Below, in pieces: positions 37,540 through 50,100 of a DNA stretch of 64,000 nt. The notes under the pieces were generated by a model. That model worked only from the letters and a program-made list of their open reading frames with translations. It did no database searches and was not told the origin of the DNA. Position 1 is the stretch's first letter. Each line of letters begins with the position of its first letter. Source of the stretch: Liolophura sinensis (lineage: Eukaryota; Mollusca; Polyplacophora; Chitonida; Chitonidae); contig NW_027017953.1 in the NCBI RefSeq assembly GCF_032854445.1, positions 1,242,501-1,306,500 on the forward strand, written 5' to 3'. The position numbers and the translations under genes were made by a program.

Positions 37540-38395
37540 GAGCACTGTGTCAAGAGAACGTTGTGTCAGGAGAACGCTGTGTCAATAGAAGATTGTGTCA
37601 GGAGAAGATTGTGTCAGGAGAACGCTGTGTCAGGAGAACGTTACGTCAGAAGAACGCTGTGTCAGGAGAACGTTGTGTCAGGAGAACGCTGTGTCATAAG
37701 AATGTTGTTGTCAGGAGAACGTTGTGTCAGGAGAACGTTATGTCAGGAGAACATTGTTGTCAGAAGAACGTTATGTCAGGAGAACATTGTGTCAGAGAAC
37801 GTTGTGTCAGGAGAACATTGTTGTCAGGAGAACGTTGTGTCAGGAGAACGTTGTTGTCAGGAGAACATTGTGTCAGGAGAACGTTGTTGTCAGGAGAAAG
37901 TTGTTGTCAGGAGAACGTTATGTCAGGAGAACATTGTGTCAGGAGAACGTTATGTCAGGAGAACATTGTGTCAGGAGAACGTTGTGTCAGGAGAACTTTG
38001 TTTCAGAAGAACGTTGTGTCAGGAGAACATTGTTGTCAGGAGAACGTTGTGTCAGAAGAACGTTGTTGTCAGGAGAACGTTGTGTCAGGAGAAGGTTGTT
38101 GTCAGGAGAACATTGTGTCAGGGGAACGTTGTTGTCAGGAGAAAGTTGTTGTCAGGAGAACGTTGTGTCAGAAGAACGTTGTGTCAGGAGAACGTTGTTT
38201 CAGGAGAAGGTTGTGTCAGAAGAACGTTGTGTCAGGGGAACGCTGTGTCAGGAGAACGTTGTGTCAGAAGAACGTTGTGTCAGAAGAACGTTGTGTCAGA
38301 ACGTTGTGTCAGGGGAACGCTGTGTCAGGAAAACGTTGTGTCAGAAGAACGTTGTGTCAGGAGAACATTGTGTCCAGGGAACGTTGTGTCAGGAA
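37540..38395. repeat. 16-bp minisatellite (15-17 bp variants), about 54 units
   Basis: Unit 'ttgtgtcaggagaacg'. Length variants shift the frame, yet all three + strand frames remain open (up to 310 codons) because the unit has no stop in any frame. Not a gene. Confidence 0.95.
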
Positions 38396-38399
38396 AGAA

Positions 38400-39734
38400 A
38401 AATGCAAACACTTCCTTTTTAGCACCATGACAACTTTATTTGGGACAATTGTCTTGTATGTATAAAGTTTACACCAATTGCACAGAGGTGTGAGTAAGCG
38501 AGAAATACAAGCTGCTTTCAGGAGAGCAACGGGTCACCGGTATTGTCTGTCAGATCTTCATCAAGCTGAAAATGATGAGGGTAAACAATATCATTATACA
38601 TGTATAGCGATTTGACGAGTTTTGATTGGCTACACGACGGCGGATTTTTACATACAGTTGGTTCAGCGTATTCAGTGTGCCTGGAAGTTGGTCAGGCAAA
38701 ACAGTGGTTTTGACTCTGATTGTCCTGGAAACATGGTCTGCCCGGAAATTAAAAACATTAAACTTTTATGATCTATCAACCAACTAGGCGTGTTACTCGG
38801 TGATATACAATGTTTTGTCATGCCCTCTTCGCGGTCTCTGTTGACCCCACTGACAGCTACATTTGCACACTTTTCATTGCTACGACAGGAATTACGACAT
38901 CTCATATTGCTTGTAAAAGTTACAACCGGCGAGGGCGTTTAGAATGACGTCTTTCATTGTATAACTTGAGTCTGGCGTTGATGTAGTATAATATACAAAC
39001 ATCGAGAGTAAAAGTGGTGTTGGCAAATGTTTACAAGAATCCGGTGAAATTCAGCCCCCATTCGTCAGTTTATATCATTAAGATTTGAACCTAGCTCTGT
39101 ATGTCAATTCTTAAATTGTAGTAGCTTTGTACCCATCCCCTCCCCCCAGCACAGTGTGATCTACAAAATTTGGTAGGTACAAATGCAAGAATTGCTCATA
39201 TTGCTTTGTCATCGTCACATTCATAAACATCAACATGGACGTCCGTCGTAAGAAAGCCCAACTTTGACAGACAACCCTCAGATGACGTCATGGCTGCTAA
39301 CAGCGAAGATGGGGGCGGAATTAGGGTGCTGGCGACCCTAAGATACGAACTACAAAATTAATCAAATGCGTTATTGCTAAGATGCTTAACAGTATCATGT
39401 CATTTGTGTTATTATGTTGTTGCTGGTTCTGTTTTATATACCAGTCTGATAATTGTGACTGGACTGAGACAACACATGTAATGCTACTGAATATCAACAG
39501 GCACTCAGAACATTTTCATTGGGCTTCCTTGGTATTTTTCCAAACATGCGATATCTATGAAGTGTACTATGTAATTAGTTAAAAGGTTAAATGTTTTGCC
39601 ACAGAGCGTTACAGGATGATAATTATTTGATGGGGAAAGTTGATATATGAATATATCGGAATCATGCACTTAGAGTCACGGTCACAAAGTACAGACAAAC
39701 AAGCCAATTCTAAAAGCTGTTTTGCAATGCAATT
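38400..39734. other. Intergenic downstream of gene A
   Basis: Single-copy sequence. A minus-strand acceptor-like site followed by a short open frame is present at about 38515-38565 but does not continue gene A in phase. No other exon supported. Confidence 0.4.
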
Positions 39735-39739
39735 TGTCG

Positions 39740-39745
39740 TTTATT
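39740..39745 (-). terminator. Poly(A) signal AATAAA, gene A
   Basis: Minus-strand AATAAA about 190 bp downstream of gene A's stop codon. Confidence 0.55.
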
Positions 39746-39934
39746 ATCAATGAGTGACTCAGTCCAGCGAATCATGACCTCTTCCCAGGATCCAGCTATT
39801 GTGATGACGTCACCATAAAGGATTTGTCGCCTATTCCCGCGATATTTGCTTTACCTTAATATATTAAGGTCTGTATTTTCTTAACACCAGTAACGACATG
39901 TAGAAATATAAAAATAAGTCAACTCACACGTACT

Positions 39935-39966
39935 CTATAGTCTGAGCGGCTCCTCCAACTGTGGCA
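39935..39966 (-). CDS. Gene A exon 4 (C-terminal tail)
   Basis: Acceptor 'ctctcgttgttgtag', phase 1 in. Encodes (V)PQLEEPLRL and TAG at 39937-39935. Supported by splice site, phase and downstream AATAAA only. Confidence 0.6.
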
Positions 39967-42148
39967 CTACAACAACGAGAGGTTATTTGTTACAAAGTGG
40001 TTTGTTCCATGTAACCTTTTGGTTCACATGTAAGGTTACCAAAGCCCCAATTCTGCCAAGTTAAAATAATATGTGTGACCTTCATTTAGTTCATTTAACT
40101 TAAATTAAATTTGTTGGTGTTTAATGGCGGATTGAAGATTATGGGGTGGGGGAAAACTGCGACAAAGCCAAATAGACCTCCCTGACAAACCTCTTCACAA
40201 AAACCCAAGGCCCATTGAAGGATTTATTTATTTATTATTTTGTTGGTGTTTTACGCTGTGCTCAAGAATATTTCACTGATACGACGGCCGCCAGTATCAT
40301 ATAAGGGCTTATAGATACTACAAAAGGTAGATAAAGTAATCTCACCTGTGCACTCAATTCTACAGCAGTCCATGTGCGTGGCGTTGTGAATGGGTTCTAG
40401 AAACTTACATCCGGGCAATGGCATAAAGTATGGGCATCTGTGGAGAGAGAGACGACGACGATATTACCCTAGCCCTCTACATGGGAGTTTGGTTTGGTGT
40501 TTGAGATATTAGTCAGTCCCCGTTCTACCTGGGAGTATAGTCCCATAGGCCTTCTCACTTGACGTCAAGCCAGCAGTTTGGATACGTGAAAATTCTACTT
40601 CTTTGTTTGACCGTTGTTTAACATTATAAAAGCATCCCCCTGAACAAGTCGACGACCCTAACAATGGAGAGTTTAAAATACACCACCAGCCTTTCAAGGC
40701 ATCAGTGGATTCTGATTAGCTATAACTGACTAGGCCAAACTAAAGAGACCTCGAGGACGGATAAATTCTTGTCGGATGATTTAACCAAACCCCAGAAATC
40801 ACTTCATCACTTCACAGATACATTTCTTCTTTACATTAAGAAATAGGCAAAATCCATTGCAGCCGTATTCCATGAACTATTGTCCTGGGCACAAAGTCAC
40901 TAGCAAACGTTGAATAAATATGTTCCTGATGGATAATGCCCATAAAGGTTACATGTACAGCATGGCTTCAGTGAGTGAGTGGGTGAGTGCTTGGGATAGC
41001 ATGGCTTCAGTGAGTGAGTAAGTGAGTGCTTGGGGCAGCATGATGAGTGAGTTCTTGGGGCAGGATGGCTTCAGTGAGTGAGTGAGTGCTTGGGGCGGCA
41101 TGGCTTTAGTAGTGCGTGAGTGCTTGGGGCAGCATGGCTTCAGTGAGTGAGTGCTTGGGGCAGCATGGCTTCAGTGAGTGAGTGCTTGGGGCAGCATGGC
41201 TTCAGTGAGTGAGTGCTTGGGGCAGCATGGCTTCAGTGAGTGAGTACTTGGGGCAGCATGGCTTCAGTGAGTGAGTACTTGGGGCAGCATGGGTTTAGGC
41301 CACATGCCTATGTATCTATAGAGAGGATTTATGTGGTCCTTTCCTCGGGTTGAGCTCTCATGCATCATTGTGGAGAGTGAAACGTTTGCTTAACCTGTGT
41401 TAAGAGTTATGTATGACTTACGCTTGTCGGCAGACGGCCTGGCGCACTCCGTAGATCTCCAAACAGCTACACTGAACAACGCAACATGGACTGGACGAAC
41501 AGAGACTCCATTCCGTCGCAGGTTGCCCGAGAGCGTCTACGCAGGGTTCTGTGAGAAATGAATTTATCTGATGAATAAATGAGCCTCTATTTCACGCCTT
41601 CAGCTTCTTTTCGTTACAATGGTGTACCACTGACAATATAAGCTGACAGGTGTCACTGTTTCATCAATCTCCGAGATAAAGTGCAGGAGCAGAGTTTTTC
41701 TCAAGAGTGAATGCTCCTGAAGTTGACATGCGCCTAATATTCTGACAAAGGTTACGGGTGACTTCTGATTCCATATTGTAGAGTAGCATATTGATAAATG
41801 GACGAATGATAGAGACATGGATACTGTGAATACAAAGTACTGACAGTGTCCGCCATCTTTCTGCCTGATCCCGATTAAACATGCATAGTTGGAGAGACAA
41901 TATTTACTATTATAAATGTTACTGACGTGTTCAGTGTGAATATTCGAAAATAGCAACATTTTCTGTTTAACTTTAAACTATTTGTCTTGTGCATCTACCA
42001 ATTATTTACGCTTTAATTAAAACAAGAAAACGAGATGCTTAAGTTTAAAAGAAAAAAGAGAAAATGTAATGTAGTTACCTGGAGTTGGATTCGCCTTTGA
42101 GAATACTGTAAAAAGTGCACAGAGCAGGAAACAAAGGGCAGTCTTCAT
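39935..42148 (-). CDS. Gene A: secreted single VWC-like 12-cysteine domain protein, 106 aa
   Basis: Four coding exons: 42148-42079 (signal peptide), 41548-41422, 40437-40346 and 39966-39935; total 321 nt. Signal peptide MKTALCFLLCALFTVFSKA. The mature chain is one domain, from EPCVDALGQPATEWSLC through PCCVVQCSCLE and PGCKFLEPIHNATHMDCC to RIEC, with 12 Cys and an N-glycosylation site (NAT). The tail is VPQLEEPLRL then TAG. The domain is paralogous to those of genes B and C, with identical splice phases. A TATA-like box lies about 50 bp upstream and AATAAA about 190 bp downstream. Function unknown; VWC-type modules are usually extracellular and often bind growth factors or matrix, but nothing here shows that directly. 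Confidence 0.82.
40222..40302 (-). mobile_element. 5'-truncated SINE, gene A intron 3
   Basis: 'atttatttatttattattttgttggtgttttacgctgtgctcaagaatatttcactgatacgacggccgcc': tail and distal body only, in reverse orientation on the + strand. Confidence 0.85.
40346..40437 (-). CDS. Gene A exon 3 (second half of domain)
   Basis: Acceptor 'tctctctccacag', phase 2 in, donor ACAG|GTGAGA, phase 1 out, 92 nt. Encodes CPYFMPLPGCKFLEP and HMDCCRIECT. Confidence 0.88.
40965..41290. repeat. ~31-bp minisatellite, about 10 units, gene A intron 2
   Basis: Unit 'agtgagtgagtgcttggggc' + 'agcatggcttc'. The 'gtgagtgagtgcttgggg' part equals the reverse complement of the second-family SINE tail at 31975-31998. Confidence 0.9.
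41422..41548 (-). CDS. Gene A exon 2 (first half of domain)
   Basis: Acceptor 'tttctcacag', phase 1 in, donor CAAGC|GTAAGT, phase 2 out, 127 nt, the same length as gene C exon 2. Encodes EPCVDALGQPATEW and SPCCVVQCSCLEIYG. Confidence 0.88.
42079..42148 (-). CDS. Gene A exon 1 (signal peptide)
   Basis: 70 nt, ATG at 42148, donor CCAG|GTAACT, phase 1 out. Encodes the hydrophobic leader MKTALCFLLCALFTVFSKA. Confidence 0.85.
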
Positions 42149-42193
42149 GATGATTCGTGTGTGGGTAGTCTGTAACTAAAGGGAAAAATTCCT

Positions 42194-42205
42194 GCCTTTT
42201 TATGG
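42194..42205 (-). promoter_or_regulatory. TATA-like box of gene A
   Basis: Minus-strand 'CCATAAAAAGGC' about 50 bp upstream of the ATG. Confidence 0.5.
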
Positions 42206-43058
42206 AGCCCTGACTGACCAGGTCACATCGCTGGCAGCCAGATGCCCGTGTGACCTTGCTTGTATGATTGATTTGACATTCATAAAGTTGTATAGGATGA
42301 AATTGTAATCTAAATTTGCTTAAGCCTTGAATTTGATAAACGTGTTGATGACATTTACAGTTAAGAGATGATAGCTTTGAACTGGTCAACAGATTAAGCA
42401 CCATTTGTAACACACGTGAACAACTTGTCAGTCAGACAGAGAATGGCATCTATAAAATGTATGTTCGCTGAATCGGTCGGTCCGTAGGTGGGTCTTTATG
42501 CCAAGTTTGGTAATTTTTGATAACTTTAATAGTTTGGTGATAATAAACAGTGGCAAAGAAACCAGACCTACGTAGTTTGATATACTAGCACCGAACACGA
42601 CTTTGATATTGATTATATTTATGGGGCTTGAATATTCTGTAAGTTTTAGACATCATTGAAAACTCTTAACTGCTTCTGTGTACAGTCTTAATTTCTTACT
42701 TTGTATACTTTCTTCCTTTCATTACGAAGGTTAATGTATGCAGGATAATCTATGCACATCTGATGAAGAAAACCGTTCGGCTTAGTTCTTGCAAAACGGA
42801 CGCCTACTTTCATACCTATCTGGGCGTCACAGAAGATATGTAATCAACGTGGGGGATAATCGCATGGCCTTCTTGAAACGATGATTGGTCAAATGCTCGT
42901 TCTCAGTTGACAGCTTGAAGACAGTCAGCCAGTTGAATATTTATGAGCCTTGATGTCCTTACATGCAGTATTCTAGTTCATATCGTGCACATCAACGAGC
43001 CTGCTCGTACATATCGCAGAAGAGTGCGTATGAACGAGGTTGCTCGTGCACATCGCAG
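42206..43058. other. Intergenic, nothing recognised
   Basis: Single-copy AT-rich sequence upstream of gene A; contains its likely promoter region. Confidence 0.35.
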
Positions 43059-43340
43059 AAAGGTGCACACCAACGAGGTTCCTCCTGCATATAGCAGAAA
43101 AGTGCACATGAACGATGCTCCTCCTGCATGTCGAGGAAAGGTGCACATGAACGATGCTCCTCCTGCATGTCGAGGAAAAGTGCACATGAACGATGCTCCT
43201 CCTGCATGTCGCGGAAAAGTGCACATGAACGATGCTCCTCCTGCATGTCGCGGAAAAGTGCACATGAACGATGCTCCTCCTGCATGTCGAGGAAAAGTGC
43301 ACATGAACGATGCTCCTCCTGCATGTCGAGGAAAAGTGAA
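43020..43340. repeat. 39-bp minisatellite, about 8 units
   Basis: Unit 'gtgcacatgaacgatgctcc' + 'tcctgcatgtcgaggaaaa', more diverged at the left end. The 13-codon period opens frames on both strands (169 codons on +). Confidence 0.95.
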
Positions 43341-43774
43341 CGAGGTTGCTCAGTCTAATTCGTCTTCAGATATAGCAGCCTACAGCAGGCGAATCTGCTT
43401 TAGCAATATAAAAACATATGCACATGCTAAATATTTAACAAAACAACAGTAGCTTCTTCTGCAGCGAAGTTAAGTGAAATTACTCAATGCACCATGCGTC
43501 TGAATACGAACAAGTCAACCCTGTACAGAATGTTCAATGTATTCACTGATCTCTAATTAGCTATCTGAACCAGTGCACAACCAGAGACCAGCATGGCTGA
43601 TGGGTTTTCACAGAATTATAAAATGCCCTCGACACAAATATACCTCTACACGTATATATCGCTACACATATATGCCTTGTAATGGCTCAAATACCTGGAA
43701 CGTCCTTCTTGGTTCACGACTACGAATGACTGCTTCGAGGCCCAGATTCACATTGACTTGTGCAGATGACCAGA

Positions 43775-45335
43775 GCAACCCCAACAAGTTCATCACTACG
43801 TGTATATTTAAGTACAGGCATTTGACCAGAGCATCCACAACAAGTTCATCACTACGTGTATATTCAAGTACAGGCGTTTGACCAGAGCATCCACAACAAG
43901 TTCATCACTACGTGTATATTTAAGTACAGGCGTTTGACCAGAGCATACCCAACAAGTTCATCACTACGTGTATATTTAAGTACAGGCGTTTGATCAGAGC
44001 ATCCCCAACAAGTTCATCACTACGTGTATATTTAAGTACAGGCGTTTGACGAGAGCATCCCCAACAAAATCATCACTACGTGTATATTCAAGTACAGGCG
44101 TTTGACCAGAGCATCCCCAACAAGTTCATCACTACGTGTATATTTAAGTACAGGCGTTTGACTAGAGCATCCCCAACAAGTTCATCACTACGTGCATATT
44201 TAGGTACAGACGTTTGACCAGAGCATACCCAACAAGTTCATCACTACGTGTATATTTAAGTACAGGCGATTGACCAGAGCATTCCCAACAAGTTCATCAC
44301 TACGTGTATATTTAAGTACAGGCGTTTGACCAGCGCATCCCCAACAAGTTCATCACTACGTGTATATTTAAGTACAGGCGTTTGACTAGAGCATACCCAA
44401 CAAGTTCATCACTACGTGTATATTTAAGTACAGGCGTTTGACTAGAGCATCCCCAACAAGTTCATCACTACGTGTATATTTAAGTACAGGCGATTGACCA
44501 GAGCATACCCAACAAGTTCATCACTACGTGTATATTTAAGTACAGGCGTTTGACCAGAGCATCTCCAACAAGTTCATCACTACGTGTATATTTAAGTACA
44601 GGCGTTTGACCAGAGCATACCCAACAAGTTCATCACTACGTGTATATTTAAGTACAGGCGATTGACCAGAGCATACCCAACAAGTTCATCACTACGTGTA
44701 TATTTAAGTACAGACGATTGACCAGAGCATCCCCAACAAGTTCATCACTACGTGTATATTTAAGTACAGGCGTTTGACTAGAGCATACCCAACAAGTTCA
44801 TCACTACGTGTATATTTAAGTACAGGCGTTTGACCAGAGCATCCCCAACAAGTTCATCACTACGTGTATATTTAAGTACAGGCGTTTCACCAGAGCATCC
44901 CCAACAAGTTCATCACTACGTGTATATTTAAGTACAGGCGTTTGACCAGAGCATCCCCAACAAGTTCATCACTACGTGTATATTTAAGTACAGGCGTTTG
45001 ACCAGAGCATCCCCAACAAGTTCATCACTACGTGTATATTTAAGTACAGGCGTTTGACCAGAGCATCCACAACAAGTTCATCACTACGTGTATATTTAAG
45101 TATAGGCGTTTGACTAGAGCATCCCCAACAAGTTCATCACTACGTGTATATTTAAGTACAGGCGTTTGACCAGAGCATACCCAACAAGTTCATCACTACG
45201 TGTATATTTAAGTACAGGCGATTGACCAGAGCATCCACAACAAGTTCATCACTACGTGTATATTTGAGTACAGGCGTTTGACTAGAGCATCCCCAACAAG
45301 TTCATCACTACGTGTATATTTAAGTACAGGAGATT
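43775..45335. repeat. 56-bp minisatellite, about 28 units
   Basis: Unit 'gcatccccaacaagttcatc' + 'actacgtgtatatttaagta' + 'caggcgtttgaccaga', highly uniform. Confidence 0.97.
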
Positions 45336-45742
45336 AACTTTTTAGTCATATACACGTTCTGCTAATAGCCACTCGACGCATCAGAAGTAGGCCTAAGGCA
45401 AATCCAGTTAAGTCGAAACGTAGATGCGTTTGTGTTCTTAGATTCGATTGTAAGCAGGAATTTAAATCAACATATTCACGAATGAAAAGAATAAAGACAA
45501 AAAAGAAAGAAAAGTGATGAAAAAATGAAAAAAAATTGTTTTCAGATGAGGACGTCTTCGAACTTATCACTAAAGGCCATCTGACAATCGTCACCTGAAA
45601 GCTGAAACATAGAATCTCGGGGTATGTTATTCAGGATACAGATTGCCCACAGACTGTTTTCTGACAGCTATTTCAAGTTCATTAATACAGTTAATATATC
45701 CCTGGTAGTGGAAAAAGATTAGTTGTACAGGCTGACCATATC
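45336..45742. other. Intergenic, nothing recognised
   Basis: AT-rich, with an A-rich/GA-rich stretch at about 45482-45540. Confidence 0.35.
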
Positions 45743-46020
45743 TGACAGCAGTACATGTATGTGACTCGTAATATCCAAAGCAGTATATTTATGTGACTCG
45801 TAATATCCACAGCAGTATATTTATGTGACCGGTAATATCCGCAGCAGTATATGTATGTGACCCGTAATATCCACAGCAGTATATGTATGTGACCCGTAAT
45901 ATCCACAGCAGTATATGTATGTGACCCGTAATATCCGCAGCCATATATGTATGTGACCCGTAACATCCACAGCAGAATATGTATGTGACCGGTAATATCC
46001 ACAATAGTATATGTACATAT
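45743..46020. repeat. 32-bp minisatellite, about 9 units
   Basis: Unit 'agcagtatatgtatgtgacc' + 'cgtaatatccac'. Confidence 0.93.
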
Positions 46021-46821
46021 CTCATACAGCAGTTTATTTATGAGACCCGTATTATCCTGTGTTACTCCTAGCCCACTGTGTTTTACCTTATTAAGTATAG
46101 TTTATCAGTGAATTAATATTTTGTTTATTGGACCGTTTGGTATGCATTACGTATACCAAACGTCAATTTCACTTTTAGATATCTTAAACCCGTCAATATA
46201 ATTTCTCATTTTCACATACACCAAATATGCAGCTCTTTTATATTCCTAAGAAATGGTTTGAAGTAAGAACGTGAAGAAGGCAACTGACTTTCTATCTCGA
46301 CGTCACGGGAGACTTGAGCTTATCCCCGGTTCTCTATTCGTAATGGATAGATCCCCCACTCCCTGTTTGCTAAGCCTTGTTGACAATAAAACTTGTGGAC
46401 AATAAACTATCAACGGCAGTCGTGTGGCCATTCGCATAGTCATACATTCGTAACAGATCAACTGTCTGTCTCATGAATGCATTCTGTGCGTATTTGTGAA
46501 TGATGACAGGATGAAGTGTGTCACTGCTGATTTCACCTTGTCCGCTATCTCACAGAGCGTACTCCTGGGTCTGTAAGTGCTGGTACGCTTGCTGTGCCTT
46601 TGTGGACACACGGTAATGCGAAACAAGGGGCGCTTTGAAAGACTAACTAAGCACCTAACTAAAGACAACTCTTAATGATAGAAACTTTCTGAATGAATGT
46701 ATATTTTCGTAAGTTCAACAAGGACATGATGTTTTAAATGTGTTTGATTGTCAAGACACAGTAATTTAAATGGGATGGAATGTTGCCTAAGAGTTGGTAT
46801 TTCAACGGTTATGTACAAAGG
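46021..46821. other. Intergenic downstream of gene C
   Basis: Contains one short perfect hairpin (10-bp arms 'cgtttggtat' / 'ataccaaacg' at about 46132-46161). No gene supported. A poly-G run lies just beyond at 46851-46862. Confidence 0.4.
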
Positions 46822-46827
46822 TTTATT
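46822..46827 (-). terminator. Poly(A) signal AATAAA, gene C
   Basis: Minus-strand AATAAA about 195 bp downstream of gene C's TAA. Confidence 0.55.
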
Positions 46828-47021
46828 ATGGATACAGAAAGCATTCATCATGGGGGGGGGGGGAGGACAAACACCGGAAATGAGCTGTGTGATAAGAGGA
46901 AATTACCACGATAAGAGAAAATACTGCGATAAAAAGCAAATTATCCAAAAATTATACTAAGGAATTATAAGAAAATTAGCGTACTGCAGAAAAGGGAAAT
47001 GGTGATGGATTGCGACGGCAT

Positions 47022-47130
47022 TTATGCGCCACGCTGGGTGGAGCACTGAGTTCGGCAGCATTCTCTGTGTGTGGCGTTCTGGAAAGGCTCGATGATGGTA
47101 CATCCTGGAAGTAGCTGTATTCCGGGGCAC
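47022..47130 (-). CDS. Gene C exon 7 (second half of domain 3, stop)
   Basis: Acceptor 'gcggttccag', phase 2 in. Encodes CPGIQLLPGCTIIEPFQNAT, HRECCRTQC and STQRGA, then TAA at 47024-47022. Confidence 0.87.
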
Positions 47131-50100
47131 CTGGAACCGCAGTGGAAACATGTGATATAGAATACAGAACATACCCACTTCCCCGGGGAGAGTGCTAAAA
47201 GAAGGTTTATGTGGAAGTCTGTATATTTTCTTAAAAAATTATTTCTTATAAATACTACGGAAGTTTGAACTCAAACTGACATTGCTTTATTAACTTGGAA
47301 TACGACACTCGTGGCTCATGAATATCTGCATGGGATTTAAATATAATAGGGGCGTTTCGAACTCTCTTGTCGTTAAAGGTAGAAACAGTTGTACTGTATC
47401 ATGTGACTGGTGGAAAATGTTAGGTAACCATTGTTGACATAAATTTACCAATCACTTATCTCACCGTGTTACAGAGGCACAGATGACACCTTTTTTTTAC
47501 TGTAGAAAATTCTCAAGTTCACAAATGTTCAGCTGCTCAGTTTTTACATCGACCCTCTACTCTGAATAACTCTTCGTGAAACTTTTTTCAGACACTCATG
47601 TTATAGTAAATACGATCAATAATAGTTGCCTAACACATCTGACAAGTCACACGATACAATAGGCCTTTGTTTACCTCTATCTATGAAAGAGTTCTAACTC
47701 GAAACTCCCCTATTAAAACTTTTAATTTAGACGAATTAAGCCCGGATCTGTCTTCAAGTCATTTGGGTCGGATAGGCGGCTATGTTCAGCTGGTAGACAG
47801 AGCACTGTGCTGCGGCTGTGGGGATAAGCGTTCAAATCCTAGCTTACTTAGCATAACCTACAGAGTAATTCGTTCAAACATTAAGATTTACATCAAGGTC
47901 GCTACATGGAGAGTGGAATGGTAAAGGACCCAGTTGTTCAAAACTGTCTTGAGACTTAATACCAGATTTAACTATAGGTCAAGTTTTCAATTTTGCCCAT
48001 TGCCCCAATATAATTGCGTAACAGCTTATCAAAGATGAACTTAGTCTTCTGCTGTTAAACTTTGGGTAACTACATTGGCTGCTAAGTTGCACTAAAATTT
48101 GAATAAATGACTGAAAACCATTTTTAGCTAATGCACTTTAGAATAACCGGGTCTGGACTCGTAACGGATTAAATTCGGCGTCGGTAAAACATTATTAAGG
48201 TAATACAACTTACGCCTCAAAGCAGAGAGGAGAAAGTGTGCTTCCTTGTCGGACGCATTCGCAGGATTTCGTGCAACAACTCCTACCCGGGGAACATTCT
48301 GTCCAGGTCTCGGACTCTTGGAAGCGCTCTCCGAACGAGGAGACACATGTTTCAAGAGCTGAAAGTCAATACAAACAGACCTACTAGTGGCGTATAACGT
48401 ATAGTTGTCAAGCCATTCTGAAATAGCGTATGTCATAGAGTTTTTAATAAGCTGACAACTTTTTGTTCAGTTCCGTTCAGACTTGTTGGATTACGCACTT
48501 TGATTCTGTCAGTTTCTCAAAATAAGGAAAACTTTACTTTGAAATGCCTATACTCTTATTGTGACATATACACAATGGCCTAATAATTATGTTATACGCA
48601 AAATTTTAGAGTACCAAAGAAAATGGAAAGAGCTGACTTTGAAAGTCAAACTGTTATCTTTGTAAAATTTTCTGTATCGTTTTACTTTGAATGTAAGAAT
48701 TTTTGAAAGGAGAGAATATTAGAATGTGAATAAAATATCGACAGATATATCTTGATTTCATTTACACAATCAGTGCTGAGTAGGGAAAGTGCACTTAGGT
48801 CACTATCTTTGACTACACTACGTTTTAAGCGATGAAGATAACGACACGAACATCGTAGACATTGTCACAAACATTAACGGTTGTTTTATATTGAATGAGA
48901 CAAGTTTGTCAAGTTACGATATGTTACTGGAGGGCTGCATTTCATCAATCAACTGTTTATAAATCGTTACATGCTATTTATACATGTGGAATTGTATTTT
49001 CAGAAAGAAACAATTTTCAATCCTGTTATTTTTAGCCGTCTGATTACCTCCCATACTATAATAATTGCAGCAAACCAGTCATCAGGCCAGCATCTCATTT
49101 CGTTCTATATTTAGATGAGCTTACTGATTTCATACTTACGCATTTGTGTAGTCAGTACTTTTCACAAAACGTGTATTTTGGAAAACACAGAGAACACATA
49201 GCGTTATGATTAAATCCATTTGAAGTAGATTTGCAATATAACTCGTTTTAGGTCTTCTCTATGGCAAACGTTTCACTTTCCGCAACCCCCTTCCCCCCTG
49301 CCCCCCAAATTTTGATTGCGCAAATCAGTACCTGTAGTGGGACATTCTACACGGCAACAATCTCGGACTGTGGAGTTCTGGAAGGGCTCCACAATTCGAC
49401 ATCTTGGATCAGAGATTTCTACACGATGACACCTGGACGAAATAATGACATCTTAAAACCTCAATGAGTGCAAGAAGTGTTAAAGTAATCCCCCATGAAA
49501 AACACAAGAAGGACAGTATCATAAACACATTGAGCACCAGCTTAACAGGAAGATTGCGTGTGTATTTTAGGATAACTTAGAATAATTCACTTCTTCAATT
49601 ACTGAGAAGTCCGGAATCATTAATTAGTTCTAATTATAGCACAAATGGTGATAGGACAGTATGAATATCTGTACGTTTACTCTGATTGTCAAAATAAGGG
49701 AGAAAACAAAGTTATAAAATTGATTGTATTTATAACATAAAGATTACATGTTAATATCGCTTTTTTCGTTTTTTTTTTAAATAATGTTCTCCTCAGGTTG
49801 AATGACAATCCTGGATATTCCAAATGAAAAGAAAACGACATAGTAACGCCATCTGTGTTTGGCACTGGTATGCCGTTACAAATGAAAATTGTGGAAAACA
49901 ACATTTACATGTATGGTGGCCCCGTAAAACTTACTAAAGGAAAAATGTTCGACTGATTGTGTGAAGATGACTGAAGCCCATAATTCGTCGATAACAGGCA
50001 AGAAGACAAATGGTCCTTAGTTTGTTTGAATACTCACCTCTCTTCACACTGTCTTGTAAGCCTGGCGTTGATTCGGACACATTCACACCTCAGGGAACAA

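Noticed and set aside
37533-38465. Three overlapping + strand frames of 232-310 codons
   Set aside because: 16-bp repeat without stops in any frame; three frames open at once is the signature of a simple repeat, not a gene.
38515-38565. Minus-strand acceptor 'catcattttcag' followed by an open frame LDEDLTDNTGDPLLS, considered as gene A's last exon
   Set aside because: It is open only in phase 0, while gene A exon 3 leaves in phase 1, where it would stop after one codon; the exon at 39966-39935 fits better and has an AATAAA downstream.
42943-43452. 169-codon + strand frame with 13-residue repeats (HMNDAPPACRGKV)
   Set aside because: 39-bp minisatellite also open on the minus strand in three frames; no signal peptide, no splice context.
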